DNA of 64,000 bases from Serinicoccus hydrothermalis (GTDB taxonomy: Bacteria > Actinomycetota > Actinomycetes > Actinomycetales > Dermatophilaceae): assembly GCF_001685415.1 (NCBI RefSeq), contig NZ_CP014989.1, forward strand, positions 930,001 through 994,000. The letters are read 5' to 3'. Under the pieces are notes generated by a model. The model saw nothing but the letters and a program-made list of their open reading frames with translations. It made no database searches and was not told the DNA's origin. Within the stretch, counting starts at the first letter, position 1. Each line of letters starts with the position of its first letter. Below are positions 38,054 to 49,366 of the stretch, one piece after another. The position numbers and the translations under genes were made by a program.

Positions 38054-39298
38054 ATGACGCAGTCCGCCTCTCCCTGGGGCCTCCTCACCGCGCGGGGCAA
38101 GGTCTTCGCCGTCCTCGGCGTGCTGCTCGGGGTCGCGGGCACCTTCCTGGGCTACGAGGACGTCACCCGGGTCGGGCTGGCGCTGCTGCTGCTGCCGGCC
38201 CTCGTCGTGCTGCTCCTGCCCCGCCGCCCGCCGCAGCTCACCGTGTCCCGCGAGGTGACCCCGCAGCGGCTGACGCCGGAGGAGCGGGGCGAGGTCGAGG
38301 TGCGCTTCCGCAACGTCGGCGGCCGGTCGGCGGTCTACCTCGCCGAGGAGCACCTCGACTACCAGCTCGGCGACCGGCCGCGCTACATCCTGCCCCGGAT
38401 GGGCACCGGGGAGGAGCGTCGGCTGCGCTACACCGTGCGGTCCCGGCACCGGGGGGCATACTCCCTCGGCCCGATCGTCCTGCGCCAGCGGGACCCCTTC
38501 GGCCTGGTCTTCCGCACCCTGCAGCTGACCTCGCGCACCGAGCTGCTGGTGCTCCCCCGCGTGGTGTCCCTCGGGGACGAGCGGCTGCGCGGCAGCTCGC
38601 GCGGCAGCGAGGGCGAGATGCCGCAGATGATCGCCCTGCACGGCGAGGACGACGTGAGCATCCGCTCCTACCGCGACGGTGACGAGCTGCGCCGCGTGCA
38701 CTGGCCGGCGACCGCGCACCGCGGCGAGCTCATGGTCCGGCAGGAGGACCGCCCCGCACGACGCCGGGCCGTGCTGCTCCTGGACTCGCGGGCCGCCGCG
38801 CACCCGGGGTGCGGGGTGCATCCCTCCTACGAGTGGGCGGTCAGCGCGGTCGCGTCGGTCGCCCGCCACCTCGTCGCCGACGGGTTCGTCGTCCACCTGC
38901 TCACGGACGGGACGCTGCGCGACGGCATCGCCGGCCACCAGGTGGAGCTCGGCACGCTCATGGACACCCTGGCCCGGGCCCAGCCCGAGGAGGACTCGCG
39001 GCTGGACCGGCTCACCGCGGCCGCCTCCTCCTTCACCTCCGGCGGCGTGCTCCTCGTCGCCGCGGTCGTCGCCCACGACGAGGGCGAGCTGCGGGCGCTG
39101 GCCTCGATCCGGCAACCGGGCTCCCGCGCGCTGGCCTTCGTGCTGGACCCGGGGAAGTTCGGTGGAGGCACCACCGGTGACCATCCCACCGGCGTGCTGG
39201 CCGACGCCGGGTGGCGCACCGTGACGGTGGGCCCGCACACCGAGATCGCGCAGGCCTGGGTCTCGCTGCGCTCCTCCGCCCTGGGCAGGTCGGCATGA
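38054..39298 (+). CDS. DUF58 domain membrane protein
   Basis: 414 residues. Two N-terminal membrane segments (about residues 15-55), a beta domain, then DUF58 with SIRSYRDGDELRRVHWPATA, the family signature. The rest resembles a von Willebrand A-type fold (RRRAVLLLDSRA), which MoxR proteins are thought to act on. It starts 16 nt after moxR, and its stop overlaps the next start (ATGA). Confidence 0.9.
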   Translation: MTQSASPWGLLTARGKVFAVLGVLLGVAGTFLGYEDVTRVGLALLLLPALVVLLLPRRPPQLTVSREVTPQRLTPEERGEVEVRFRNVGGRSAVYLAEEHLDYQLGDRPRYILPRMGTGEERRLRYTVRSRHRGAYSLGPIVLRQRDPFGLVFRTLQLTSRTELLVLPRVVSLGDERLRGSSRGSEGEMPQMIALHGEDDVSIRSYRDGDELRRVHWPATAHRGELMVRQEDRPARRRAVLLLDSRAAAHPGCGVHPSYEWAVSAVASVARHLVADGFVVHLLTDGTLRDGIAGHQVELGTLMDTLARAQPEEDSRLDRLTAAASSFTSGGVLLVAAVVAHDEGELRALASIRQPGSRALAFVLDPGKFGGGTTGDHPTGVLADAGWRTVTVGPHTEIAQAWVSLRSSALGRSA

Positions 39299-41619
39299 GG
39301 CTGGACGACCGGGCGTGGTGGGAGCGCGGGCTGTGGGCGGAGGGCTTCGTCGCCGCGCTGGCCACGCTGTCCGTCGCGTGGCCGCTCGCCGACCTGCTGC
39401 GCGAGGAGAGCTGGGTCGTGCCGTCGGTGACGATGGTGGTCCTCGTGGCGCTCACCGGTGCCGTGCTGCGCACCGTCGACGCGCCGCCGACGCTCGTGGC
39501 CCTGGGCCAGCTCGCGATCGGGCTGGCCGGCCTCGCGGCGCTCTTCCTCCGGGACACGCTGTGGCGCGGCGTCCTGCCCACCGGCGAGACGCTGGACCGC
39601 ATCGCCACCCTGCTGCAGCAGGCGGGGGCCGTGCTGCAGACGTATGCCGCGCCGGCACCCACCACGCAGGGCGTCTCCTTCCTCGTGGTCGCCGTGCTCA
39701 CCCTCACCGCCGTCTCGGTCGACTCGATGGGGGTGACCGGGCGGGCCCCGGCGAGCGCGGGCATACCCCTCGTGGCGGGATTCCTCGTGTCGGTCTCCAA
39801 CACCGGCCAGGCGATGGAGCCGTGGTACTTCGCCGCCGTGCTCGTGATGTGGCTGCTCATGCTCGCGCAGCAGGGGAACCGGCTCACGCTGGCCTGGCCC
39901 TCGGCGAACCGGCGCGAGTCGCACGGGGGCGACGACGTCTCCGCGGGACCGCGCACCTACCGGGGCCTCGCGCAGGCTGTGGGCGCCCTCACGCTCGTGG
40001 CCGCGGTGCTCGGCGCCGCCTCCCTGCCGCACCTGCCGCCGACCTTCTTCGGGGACGGCCTGGCCCGCAACCCCGACGCCCGGGGGGTCGACGGGGACAC
40101 CGGCGACGTGTCGTTCACCGAGACCATGGACCCGGCCCAGGACCTGCGCAACCAGTCGCGGGCCCCGGTCGTCACCTACCGCACCAACGCGATCAGCGTC
40201 GCGCCGCTGCGGGTCACCGCCACCGAACGCTTCGAGGACGGGCGGTGGGTGGCGCCGGAGCGGCTGACCTCGGGCCTGCTCCCCCAGGACGCGCCGATCC
40301 CGGCGCCGCCGGGGCTCGGTGACGGGGTGTCCTTGAGCGAGTCCGAGTTCAGCGTCGTGGCCAACGAGCTCGAGCCGCCGCACCTCGCCGCGCCCAGCCC
40401 CCTGACCTCGCTGGAGCTGGAGGGCGGCAGCTTCCGCTACGACCCGGAGGACAGCACCGTCGTCCTGCAGGGCCAGGTCTCGAGGTACGACGCCACCTAC
40501 CTCGGCCTGGAGCCGGGCGCGGAGCTCCCGCAGGGCGTCGGCGAGTCCGCGGCCGACCCGGAGCAGTTCGACGCCGACCTGCTCGCCGTGGACGAGGACT
40601 CCGCTGAGGCGGTCGGCGACCTCGCGGACGAGGTCGTCGGCGGTGAGGACAACGCGCTGCGGGCCGGGATCCTCATCCAGAACCACCTGCGCACCGACGG
40701 CGACTACGAGTACTCCCTGGAGCTCGCGCCCGCCGCCGAGGTCGGCGCGGACGACCCGATCGGCGCCTTCCTCGAGACCCGGCGGGGCTACTGCGTGCAG
40801 TTCGCCTCGGCGATGGTCATGATGGCCCGGCACGAGGGCATACCGGCGCGGATGGCCGTGGGCTTCCTGCCCGGGACCACCCAGGACGACGGCACCCGGC
40901 AGGTCATCGCCTCCGACGCGCACACCTGGCCCGAGCTGTGGATCGAGGGTCTGGGCTGGACCCGGTTCGAGCCGACCCCGGGCATCCGCGCCGGCACCCC
41001 GCCCGCCTACGCCCGGTCCACCGACGAGCCGGACGCCGCACCGAGCACGGCGACCGTGCCGGAGGAGATCACCCCGACCGTCGAGCCCACCGCGGCGCCC
41101 GCGCCGGCGGACCCGACGTTCCTGGACCGTCTGGGCGACCTGCTTCCCACGCTGCTGCGCGCGGTGGTGGCGATCCTCGTGCTGGGCCTGCTCATGGCCG
41201 TGCTCCCGCTCGCCGGACGGCGTCACCGCGAGGCGGGGCTGCGGGCCGCGAGCACCCCCGCGGAGCGGATCGAGGGGCAGTGGCAGCTCATGACCCGCAC
41301 CCTCACCGACCTCGGCGTGGACCCCCCACCCGGGCGCAGCCCGCGCGAGCTGCGCCGGCACTACCTGCGCGGCACGGTCATGGAGGAGGACGGCCGGCAG
41401 GCGCTGGGCCGCGCCACGGCCACGCTGGAGCGCTCCCGGTATGCCGCCCCCGAGCTCGTCTCCGAGGACGAGGCGGAGCGGATGGGCGAGGAGGTGCGCA
41501 CCGTCGTGGACGGGGTACGGCACACCTCCGCGTGGAACCAGCGGGCGGGCGCCGCCCTGGTGCCGACCAGCGGCGTCGAGGGGCTGCGGGAGGGCATACG
41601 CCGGCTGCTGCGCCGGTGA
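39295..41619 (+). CDS. TgpA-type membrane transglutaminase
   Basis: 774 residues from the ATG at 39295. Six to seven N-terminal membrane segments (to about residue 255), a large extracytoplasmic transglutaminase-like domain with C500 in RRGYCVQFASAM and H543 in SDAHTWPELWIEG, then a Pro/Thr linker, one more membrane segment (RAVVAILVLGLLMAVLPLAG) and a C-terminal cytoplasmic DUF4129-like helix pair. This is the usual third member of MoxR-DUF58-TgpA operons. Substrates are unknown; surface crosslinking or proteolysis has been proposed for the family. Confidence 0.9.
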   Translation: MRLDDRAWWERGLWAEGFVAALATLSVAWPLADLLREESWVVPSVTMVVLVALTGAVLRTVDAPPTLVALGQLAIGLAGLAALFLRDTLWRGVLPTGETLDRIATLLQQAGAVLQTYAAPAPTTQGVSFLVVAVLTLTAVSVDSMGVTGRAPASAGIPLVAGFLVSVSNTGQAMEPWYFAAVLVMWLLMLAQQGNRLTLAWPSANRRESHGGDDVSAGPRTYRGLAQAVGALTLVAAVLGAASLPHLPPTFFGDGLARNPDARGVDGDTGDVSFTETMDPAQDLRNQSRAPVVTYRTNAISVAPLRVTATERFEDGRWVAPERLTSGLLPQDAPIPAPPGLGDGVSLSESEFSVVANELEPPHLAAPSPLTSLELEGGSFRYDPEDSTVVLQGQVSRYDATYLGLEPGAELPQGVGESAADPEQFDADLLAVDEDSAEAVGDLADEVVGGEDNALRAGILIQNHLRTDGDYEYSLELAPAAEVGADDPIGAFLETRRGYCVQFASAMVMMARHEGIPARMAVGFLPGTTQDDGTRQVIASDAHTWPELWIEGLGWTRFEPTPGIRAGTPPAYARSTDEPDAAPSTATVPEEITPTVEPTAAPAPADPTFLDRLGDLLPTLLRAVVAILVLGLLMAVLPLAGRRHREAGLRAASTPAERIEGQWQLMTRTLTDLGVDPPPGRSPRELRRHYLRGTVMEEDGRQALGRATATLERSRYAAPELVSEDEAERMGEEVRTVVDGVRHTSAWNQRAGAALVPTSGVEGLREGIRRLLRR

Positions 41620-41683
41620 CCCCGGTCGCCGGTCCGCACCCGCCCGGTCGCGGCCGGGGTGGCGGAGGTGGGTGGGGACAGGA

Positions 41684-41689
41684 CAGAGT
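41684..41689 (+). promoter_or_regulatory. possible -10 element before zwf
   Basis: CAGAGT ends 6 nt before the ATG at 41696, the same spacing as other leaderless-type starts in this window. Confidence 0.35.
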
Positions 41690-41695
41690 GGTGCC

Positions 41696-43132
41696 ATGAC
41701 CGCACCGCTGACCGTGATCCTCTTCGGCGCGACCGGTGACCTCGCCCGGCGCAAGCTCATCCCCGGTCTGCTCCACCTCTACCTCTCCGGGCTGGTCGAC
41801 GACCTGCGGGTCGTCGGGACCTCCCTGGACGAGATGTCGGTGGACGAGTTCCGCGACCTGGCCGTGGAGGCGGTCAAGGAGTTCAGCGTCCGCAACAGCG
41901 ACGACTCCGCGCTGCGGGACTTCGCCCAGCGGCTGGACTACGTTTCCGGCACCGCCGGGCCGCAGGCGCTGCGGGAGGCCGTCGACCGCTCCGAGGAGGA
42001 GCTGGGCGGCGGTGAGCTGCTGCGCCTGCACTACCTGTCGGTGCCGCCCAGGGCCGCGCTCAAGGCGGTCGGGACGATCGGCGAGGCGGGTCTGGTCGAG
42101 CGCAGCCGGATCATCATGGAGAAGCCCTTCGGCACCGACTACGAGTCGGCGGTGAAGCTCAACGGCCAGCTGCACGAGGTCTTCGACGAGGAGCAGATCT
42201 TCCGGATCGACCACTTCCTCGGCAAGGAGCCGGCGCAGAACATCCTGGCCTTCCGCTTCGCCAACGGTCTGTTCGAGCCGATCTGGCACCGCAACCACAT
42301 CGACCACATCCAGATCGACGTGCCCGAGACGCTGGGCCTGTCCCAGCGGGGCGACTTCTACGAGCAGACCGGGGCCTACCGCGACATGGTCGTGACCCAC
42401 CTGTTCCAGATCCTCGCCTTCACCGCGATGGAGCCACCCACGTCGCTGGAGCCGCAGGCGATCAGCCGGGAGAAGAACAAGGTCTTCCGCTCCATGCTGC
42501 CGCTCGAGCCGGGCAACGTGGTGCGCGGGCAGTACGTCGGCTACCGGGACGAGAAGGGGGTCGCCGACGACAGCCAGACCGAGACCTTCGTCGCGCTGAA
42601 GTGTTTCATCGACAACTGGCGCTGGGCGGGGGTGCCGTTCTACCTGCGGACCGGCAAGGAGCTGGCCGAGGGTGCCCGGATCATCTCCATCGCCTACCGC
42701 GAGCCCCCGCAGTCGATGTTCCCGCCCGGCTCCGGCGTGGGCGACCACGGGCCGGACCACCTGACCTTCGACCTCGCCGACCGCGCCCGCATGTCGCTGA
42801 GCTTCTACGGCAAGCGGCCCGGCCCGGGCATGAAGCTGGACAAGCTGTCGATGCAGTTCTCCATGCAGGACACCGACTGGGCCGGCTCGGTGCTCGAGGC
42901 CTACGAGCGGCTGATCTACGACGCCGCCCGCGGCGACCGCACGCTCTTCGTCTCGGCCTCCGGCATCGAGCGGTTGTGGGAGATCTCCCAGCCGCTGCTC
43001 GACAACCCGCCGGTGGTGCGGCCCTACCAGAAGGGCTCGTGGGGGCCGAACCAGATCCACCAGCTCATCACGCCGTTCACCTGGCGCCTGCCCTTCGAGC
43101 GGCAGTGGCGCGAGTCGAGCTCGAAGACCTGA
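41696..43132 (+). CDS. zwf: glucose-6-phosphate 1-dehydrogenase
   Basis: 478 residues from the ATG at 41696. Nucleotide fold LFGATGDLARRKLIPGL, active-site RIDHFLGKEPAQN with H173, and IMEKPFGTDYESA. It makes 6-phosphogluconolactone and NAD(P)H at the head of the oxidative pentose phosphate pathway. It is not next to opcA, tal, tkt or pgl, unlike the common actinobacterial zwf, so it may be a second isozyme (inference). It converges on the sigma factor gene with a hairpin between. Confidence 0.94.
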   Translation: MTAPLTVILFGATGDLARRKLIPGLLHLYLSGLVDDLRVVGTSLDEMSVDEFRDLAVEAVKEFSVRNSDDSALRDFAQRLDYVSGTAGPQALREAVDRSEEELGGGELLRLHYLSVPPRAALKAVGTIGEAGLVERSRIIMEKPFGTDYESAVKLNGQLHEVFDEEQIFRIDHFLGKEPAQNILAFRFANGLFEPIWHRNHIDHIQIDVPETLGLSQRGDFYEQTGAYRDMVVTHLFQILAFTAMEPPTSLEPQAISREKNKVFRSMLPLEPGNVVRGQYVGYRDEKGVADDSQTETFVALKCFIDNWRWAGVPFYLRTGKELAEGARIISIAYREPPQSMFPPGSGVGDHGPDHLTFDLADRARMSLSFYGKRPGPGMKLDKLSMQFSMQDTDWAGSVLEAYERLIYDAARGDRTLFVSASGIERLWEISQPLLDNPPVVRPYQKGSWGPNQIHQLITPFTWRLPFERQWRESSSKT

Positions 43133-43185
43133 CCGAGCTGACCTACCTGACCCCGACCGGACACACCTTCCGTCCGCGCCGACCC

Positions 43186-43228
43186 GACCGGGCATACCTT
43201 GCGTCCGGGACACACGGTATGTCCGGTC
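43186..43228. terminator. bidirectional hairpin between zwf and the sigma factor gene
   Basis: A 13-bp inverted repeat with one mismatch (43186-43198 and 43216-43228) around 17 nt, between converging genes. The arms contain the GGCATACC word and its near copy GGTATGTC. Confidence 0.6.
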
Positions 43229-43246
43229 CGGGTACGGAGGTGCGGG

Positions 43247-44956
<1,710 letters not shown>

Positions 44957-45070
44957 GGGCGAAACCAACTCTTTCTGACGACGCAGGTATGCCGCGGCCG
45001 GGGCAGCGAGGCGCCCCGACGCGGTTCAGGAAGTGGTGAGCGGTGCCGGGTGCGGCACGCGACTGACACC

Positions 45071-45076
45071 ATTATA
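45071..45076 (-). promoter_or_regulatory. consensus -10 (TATAAT) before the sigma factor gene
   Basis: On the minus strand TATAAT lies 115 nt upstream of the GTG start in an unusually AT-rich patch (ATTATAAAA on the plus strand). The -35 at 17-bp spacing, TGTGTC, is poor and overlaps the word TGTCATCA. The long leader could hold control signals. Confidence 0.65.
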
Positions 45077-45123
45077 AAACCCGTCGGGGTGATGACACAT
45101 TCCCGGCGTCCCACCACCGGGTG

Positions 45124-45531
45124 TCAGTCGCCCTCCCCGGCCTTGACGGCCAGCACCGGGCACTGGGCCTCGAGCAGGATCCGCTGGGCGTTGGACCCGA
45201 GGATGAGCTTGCCGATGGGCGTGCGCCGCCGCAGGCCGATGACGATGAGGTCGGCGTCGGACTCGGCCGCCACCTCGATGAGGTCCTCGGCCGGCTCGTT
45301 GCCGTGGGCCAGGGCCCGCACCTCGTGCTCGATGCCCGCCTCGTCCAGCTCGGCGCCCACGGCCTCCAGCTCCTCCTCGAAGCGCCGCGCCTCCCCCGCG
45401 TCGAAGTCACGGCCCCCGCGGTGGGAGTTGACGACGACGAGCCGGACCTTGCGCAGCAGCGCCTCGGTGCGCGCCGCCCCCAGGGCCGCCCGCCCCTCGC
45501 GCGTGGGGATGTAGCCAACGATGATCGACAT
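45124..45531 (-). CDS. universal stress protein (UspA family)
   Basis: 135 residues from the ATG at 45531. A single Usp domain beginning MSIIVGYIPTREGRAAL and ending with the ATP-binding pattern GLRRRTPIGKLILGSNAQRIL, which fits G-2x-G-9x-G-S. Likely cytosolic and ATP-binding, with a stress-related but undefined role. Confidence 0.9.
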   Translation of the reverse strand: MSIIVGYIPTREGRAALGAARTEALLRKVRLVVVNSHRGGRDFDAGEARRFEEELEAVGAELDEAGIEHEVRALAHGNEPAEDLIEVAAESDADLIVIGLRRRTPIGKLILGSNAQRILLEAQCPVLAVKAGEGD

Positions 45532-45575
45532 CGATCTCCTCCTGACGTGACAGCCTTCGGGAGAGGCTACCAACC

Positions 45576-46790
45576 TCAGGCGGCCGGTCGTCCCCCTGAC
45601 CGCCGGGCCGAGCGGTTGCCGGTGCCGGCCGGCCGTGGCGGGCGCAGACCGGCCTCGGTGGCCCGCCGCACGAGCTGCGCGAGGGTATACCGGGGGTCGC
45701 GCTCGAGCGCGAGGTCCACGGCCTCGTTGGCCAGGGTGCCGTCGCCGCGCACCCAGGCGATCATGGCCACCATCGTGAGGACCGGCGTGTCGAGGCCCTG
45801 CGGGAGCTGGCCGGCCAGGGACAGGAGCCTCGCCACCGGGTCGCGCCACTCCTCGGCGCGGACCGGGGCCAACCCCGGGCACCGTTCCATGAGGCTGTGA
45901 GTACTGACGGCGGCGTCCCAGCCGAGCTCGGGCAACCAGCGGGCCAGCACGGCGTCGCGCAGCTCGCGCTCGGCGAGGAGCACGGCGATCCCGGCCCGCT
46001 CGCGCGCCGAGGGCCGGACCCCGTCGACCACCCACGCCGCCAGCGCCCCGAGCCTGGCGCCGGGGTCGAGCCGGGTCAGGTCCAGCTCCAGGATGCCGAG
46101 CGCCACGCCCGTGGCGTTCGCGGCGGTCTCGTCCCGCTGACGGACCTGCTGCACCACCTCCGCACGGCTGGGCAGCGCCGCCCTGCCGGCCAGGACGAGG
46201 TCGGCCGCGGCCGGCACGTCCGCAGGGGCCGGCACCGGGGTCCAGCCCCGGTCGCGGTCGGGCACGTCGTCACCGTCCTGCACCAGGGCGCTCAGCTGCC
46301 GCCCCTGATCCCGCACCAGGAGCAGGTCGTGCAGGTGGGTCCCGGTCGCGGCCGCCAGCCGGCGGGCCGCTGACTCCAGCGCGAGCGCGTGCTCCTCCTC
46401 GACCACCGTGGGCTCGCGCTCGGGCAGGTCGTAGCCCACCACGGTGAGGAGCACCGCCCCGGAGGCGACGTCGCGGGCCTGCCGCAGCGGGGCCCGCACC
46501 GCGTCCAGGTGGTCCTGCATGGCGTCGGCCGGCGGCAGGTCCAGCCGCGCGCTGCAGACCATCTGCCCCAGCTGCGGACCGCGCCCGGGCAGCAGCTCGG
46601 AGGCGACCACGACCACGCTGTGGTCGGGGTGGTAGCCGATGAGCTGGGGCAGGAGGCCGACCAGCTGCCGGGCGCCCCGCACGCGGGCCGGCGCGTCGGC
46701 TGCGGGTGGAGACGCGTGGACGGTGTCGAGGTCGTGGTCGTGGTCGTCGTCGGGCCGGCGTGAGCGCCCCCCGGGCTCAGGTGTCGTCAT
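45576..46790 (-). CDS. DUF4192 domain protein
   Basis: 404 residues. The N-terminal signature ARQLVGLLPQLIGYHPDHSVVVV is that of the actinobacterial DUF4192 family, whose function is unknown. No membrane segment or signal peptide is seen, and the C-terminus is basic. It is placed next to a UspA gene, and the EcsC gene upstream ends in its own terminator. Confidence 0.85.
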   Translation of the reverse strand: MTTPEPGGRSRRPDDDHDHDLDTVHASPPAADAPARVRGARQLVGLLPQLIGYHPDHSVVVVASELLPGRGPQLGQMVCSARLDLPPADAMQDHLDAVRAPLRQARDVASGAVLLTVVGYDLPEREPTVVEEEHALALESAARRLAAATGTHLHDLLLVRDQGRQLSALVQDGDDVPDRDRGWTPVPAPADVPAAADLVLAGRAALPSRAEVVQQVRQRDETAANATGVALGILELDLTRLDPGARLGALAAWVVDGVRPSARERAGIAVLLAERELRDAVLARWLPELGWDAAVSTHSLMERCPGLAPVRAEEWRDPVARLLSLAGQLPQGLDTPVLTMVAMIAWVRGDGTLANEAVDLALERDPRYTLAQLVRRATEAGLRPPRPAGTGNRSARRSGGRPAA

Positions 46791-46805
46791 ACCCCCCAGC
46801 GTGCC

Positions 46806-46837
46806 GCGAGCGGGCCCGCCGGAACGGGCCCGCTCGC
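46806..46837 (-). terminator. terminator after the EcsC-family gene
   Basis: A perfect 13-bp stem (46806-46818 with 46825-46837) and a 6-nt loop, 15 nt beyond the stop at 46852. Confidence 0.8.
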
Positions 46838-46851
46838 GATCTGTGGATAAC

Positions 46852-47574
46852 TCAGCCGGTCGGTTGGTCCACCGCCGCGGCCGCCCTCGGGGCGAACTCG
46901 GCCCGGGCGTGGTCGGCGATCCGCTTCATGAGGTAGCCGTCGAGCCCGGCACCGACGACACCGCCGGCCACGGGGACGAAGCGGATGAGGCGGCCCAGCG
47001 CCCTGCCGCCGACCGCGGTGAGCAGCCGGAACCCGACCGCCTTGTTGACCATCATGGCCGCGGCCTTGGGCAGCCGCGACATCGCGAGCGTGGCCAGCCG
47101 GCCCGAGCCGGTGAGACCCGCCGCGGTGGAGACGCCCGCCTTGCGCATGAGCTCGTCCGCGTCCGCGCCGACGAGCGAGAGCAGCACGGCCGAGCGTGCC
47201 TCCTTGCTCCTGACGTCGTAGCCGCGGTGCTCGGCGATGGCCGCCACCATGCGGGTCGCGAGGGTGTAGAACTCCAGCACGTTGACGGGGATCGCCACGG
47301 GCATCGTGAAGATGCCGCCCATGCCGGTGAGGAAACCACCGACGGCGGCCTTCCTGATGTGCTCGGAGACGATGGCGTTGACGACCTTCTCGTCGTCCTC
47401 CCCCTTGTTGTTGCGGACCCGGGCCAGCACCTCGCTGGAGGACTGCACCGGCCCCACGCCGTCCACGCCGTAGTCGAGCAACCTGCCGACGAAGACGTTG
47501 GCCAGCTTGTCGAGCGGGCCGTCCTCGGACGTCTCGGACTTCTCGGTCGCCACCTCGGACTCACGTCGAGCCAC
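46852..47574 (-). CDS. EcsC family protein
   Basis: 240 residues from the GTG at 47574, which has GAGGAG 9 nt upstream. It shows the EcsC-type hydrophobic middle (GFLTGMGGIFTMPVAIPVNVLEFYTLATRMVAA, split by a Pro-rich turn) and a second hydrophobic part near residues 180-215. The family name comes from a Bacillus gene next to an ABC exporter; the function is unknown. No exporter is adjacent here. Confidence 0.8.
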   Translation of the reverse strand: MARRESEVATEKSETSEDGPLDKLANVFVGRLLDYGVDGVGPVQSSSEVLARVRNNKGEDDEKVVNAIVSEHIRKAAVGGFLTGMGGIFTMPVAIPVNVLEFYTLATRMVAAIAEHRGYDVRSKEARSAVLLSLVGADADELMRKAGVSTAAGLTGSGRLATLAMSRLPKAAAMMVNKAVGFRLLTAVGGRALGRLIRFVPVAGGVVGAGLDGYLMKRIADHARAEFAPRAAAAVDQPTG

Positions 47575-47642
47575 GTCATCTCTCCTCTTGTCGGGGGCCT
47601 GTCTGCGCCTCATCCTGACACGCACGGCCCTGGGGTGCGCGA

Positions 47643-47648
47643 TAGGTT
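47643..47648 (+). promoter_or_regulatory. -10 element of a leaderless-type promoter
   Basis: TAGGTT ends 7 nt before the ATG at 47656, the clearest example of this layout in the window. Confidence 0.5.
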
Positions 47649-47655
47649 GCGCGGT

Positions 47656-48309
47656 ATGACGTCTCCGCAGCGGCCTCCGGGGACGCGCGTCCTCTGGCCG
47701 CTCGCGGCGCTGCTCACCCTGGCCGGTCTGGTGCTCCTCACCCTGTCCCTCACCGGCCCCGGCGACCGGTCCGGCGCGGACATGGTGGGCGCCCGGCCCG
47801 GTGACCTGGTGAGCGTGGGCGAGGAGGGGATGTCGGTCTGGTCCCGCAGCCCGGACACCCGGGCGGACACGGTCTGCACGCTCGACGACCAGGCCCTGGA
47901 CCGGCCGACGGAGGACTTCACCACGCGTGTCGCCGGCGAGGAGTTCCACGAGGTCGCCCGCACCGGCGGCAGTCACCCCACCGGGGACCAGCCGCTGGTG
48001 TGCGACACCGAGGACACGGTCTACGCCGGGCCGTTCGGGCCGGCGACCGCGCCGACGGGGCTGCGCGGCGGCACCGGTCTCACGCTCGGCCTGCTCCTGC
48101 TCCCCCTGGGCCTGGTCTGCGCGGTGCTGGCCGTGCTCGCCCGCCGGCGCACGGTCGAGGTGGAGCAGGGGCCCGACCCGGGGGCATACACCCTCGACCC
48201 GCGCACCTCTCCCCCGCCGCAGGACCCCTACGGCCCGCCGCCCTCCGGTCCACCGGGTCAGGCGGGCGGACCCACGGGTCCGCGCTACGACCTGCCGCCG
48301 CCGCCCTGA
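47656..48309 (+). CDS. two-pass membrane protein of unknown function
   Basis: 217 residues. Membrane segments at about residues 14-35 and 138-163 flank an extracytoplasmic region with two cysteines (DTVCTLDDQ and PLVCDTEDT). The C-terminal cytoplasmic tail is Pro/Gly-rich (SPPPQDPYGPPPSGPPG). No family is recognised. The stop overlaps the convergent PAC2 gene by 25 nt. Confidence 0.75.
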   Translation: MTSPQRPPGTRVLWPLAALLTLAGLVLLTLSLTGPGDRSGADMVGARPGDLVSVGEEGMSVWSRSPDTRADTVCTLDDQALDRPTEDFTTRVAGEEFHEVARTGGSHPTGDQPLVCDTEDTVYAGPFGPATAPTGLRGGTGLTLGLLLLPLGLVCAVLAVLARRRTVEVEQGPDPGAYTLDPRTSPPPQDPYGPPPSGPPGQAGGPTGPRYDLPPPP

Positions 48310-49268
48310 CCGGCCGGGGGCACGTCGTCCTCGTCGGGACCCTCGGCCCCCTCGGTCTCCTCGACGGCCTCCGGGTCGCGCAGGTATGCCTCGAGCTGGG
48401 CGCCGATCTCGTCCGCGCTGGGCAGGTTGGCGACCTCGGCGGCGAGCAGGCTCTTGCGGCGCTGGCCCTCGACGAAGTGGTCGTAGCGCTGCTCCAGCCC
48501 CTCGACGACCTCGCGCGCCTCGTCGTTGCTCGCGAGCTCCTCCTCGATCCGGCCACGGGTGAGCCCGGCCATCGCGACGAGGTCGGTGGTGGGGATCACG
48601 AGGCCGGTGAGGTCCATGAGCGCGTCGGCGGCGGCCACGACGGCGTCGCCGAACTGCGTCTCGGCGAGGTAGTGCGGCACGTGCACCGCGACGCCCATGG
48701 TGAGCAGCCCGGACTCGGCGAGCCGCAGGTGCAGCAGCGAGTCGGCGCTGGAGGGGATGCGCACCTGCCCGAAGATCGGGGTGTGCTCACCGAGCACCGA
48801 GGAGTCGCTGGCGAAGCGGGTCGTGCCGACCGGACGCGTGTGCGGCACCGCCATGGGGATGCCGTGGGCGCTGACCATCCGCCGGACCCCGAAGGCCATC
48901 CCGAGCTGGCGCACCGCCTCGACGAAGCCCTCCCACCGGAAATCCGGCTCCACGCCGTGCAGGAGCAGGAAGGGCTCGCCGGAGGCGTCCATCATCCGGT
49001 AGAGGATGAGCGAGGGATCGTCGTAGTCGGTGTAGTGGTCGGAGTCGAAGGTCATGAGCGGGCGCCGCGACCGGTAGTCGACGAGGTCGTCGACCTCGAA
49101 CGTCGCGACCACCTCGTGCTCGAGCGTGTCGAGCAGGTGCTCGGCCAGCGTGGAGCGCACCTGGCCGGCATCGAGGAATCCGTCCAGCGAGACCAGCAGC
49201 AGGGGTGCGGGCTTCGGCTGGCGGGCGGCGTCCGCCTCCAGCCGGAACAGCGGCGAGTGCGTCGTCAC
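48285..49268 (-). CDS. PAC2 family protein (proteasome-assembly-chaperone-like)
   Basis: 327 residues from the GTG at 49268, preceded by GAGGAGA. It begins LLLVSLDGFLDAGQV and contains LLLHGVEPDFRWEGFVEAV and GIPMAVPHTRP, the pattern of actinobacterial PAC2 proteins. They resemble eukaryotic proteasome assembly chaperones. Direct evidence for function in bacteria is lacking. No proteasome genes are in the window. Confidence 0.85.
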   Translation of the reverse strand: MTTHSPLFRLEADAARQPKPAPLLLVSLDGFLDAGQVRSTLAEHLLDTLEHEVVATFEVDDLVDYRSRRPLMTFDSDHYTDYDDPSLILYRMMDASGEPFLLLHGVEPDFRWEGFVEAVRQLGMAFGVRRMVSAHGIPMAVPHTRPVGTTRFASDSSVLGEHTPIFGQVRIPSSADSLLHLRLAESGLLTMGVAVHVPHYLAETQFGDAVVAAADALMDLTGLVIPTTDLVAMAGLTRGRIEEELASNDEAREVVEGLEQRYDHFVEGQRRKSLLAAEVANLPSADEIGAQLEAYLRDPEAVEETEGAEGPDEDDVPPAGQGGGGRS

Positions 49269-49366
49269 GGTGTCTCCTCTCGGGGTCTGCCCAGCACAAC
49301 GTCGGTCCGACCCCCAGGATTCCATCTCGGCGCGGCACGGGCAGGTCCCGATGATAGGAACGGGGT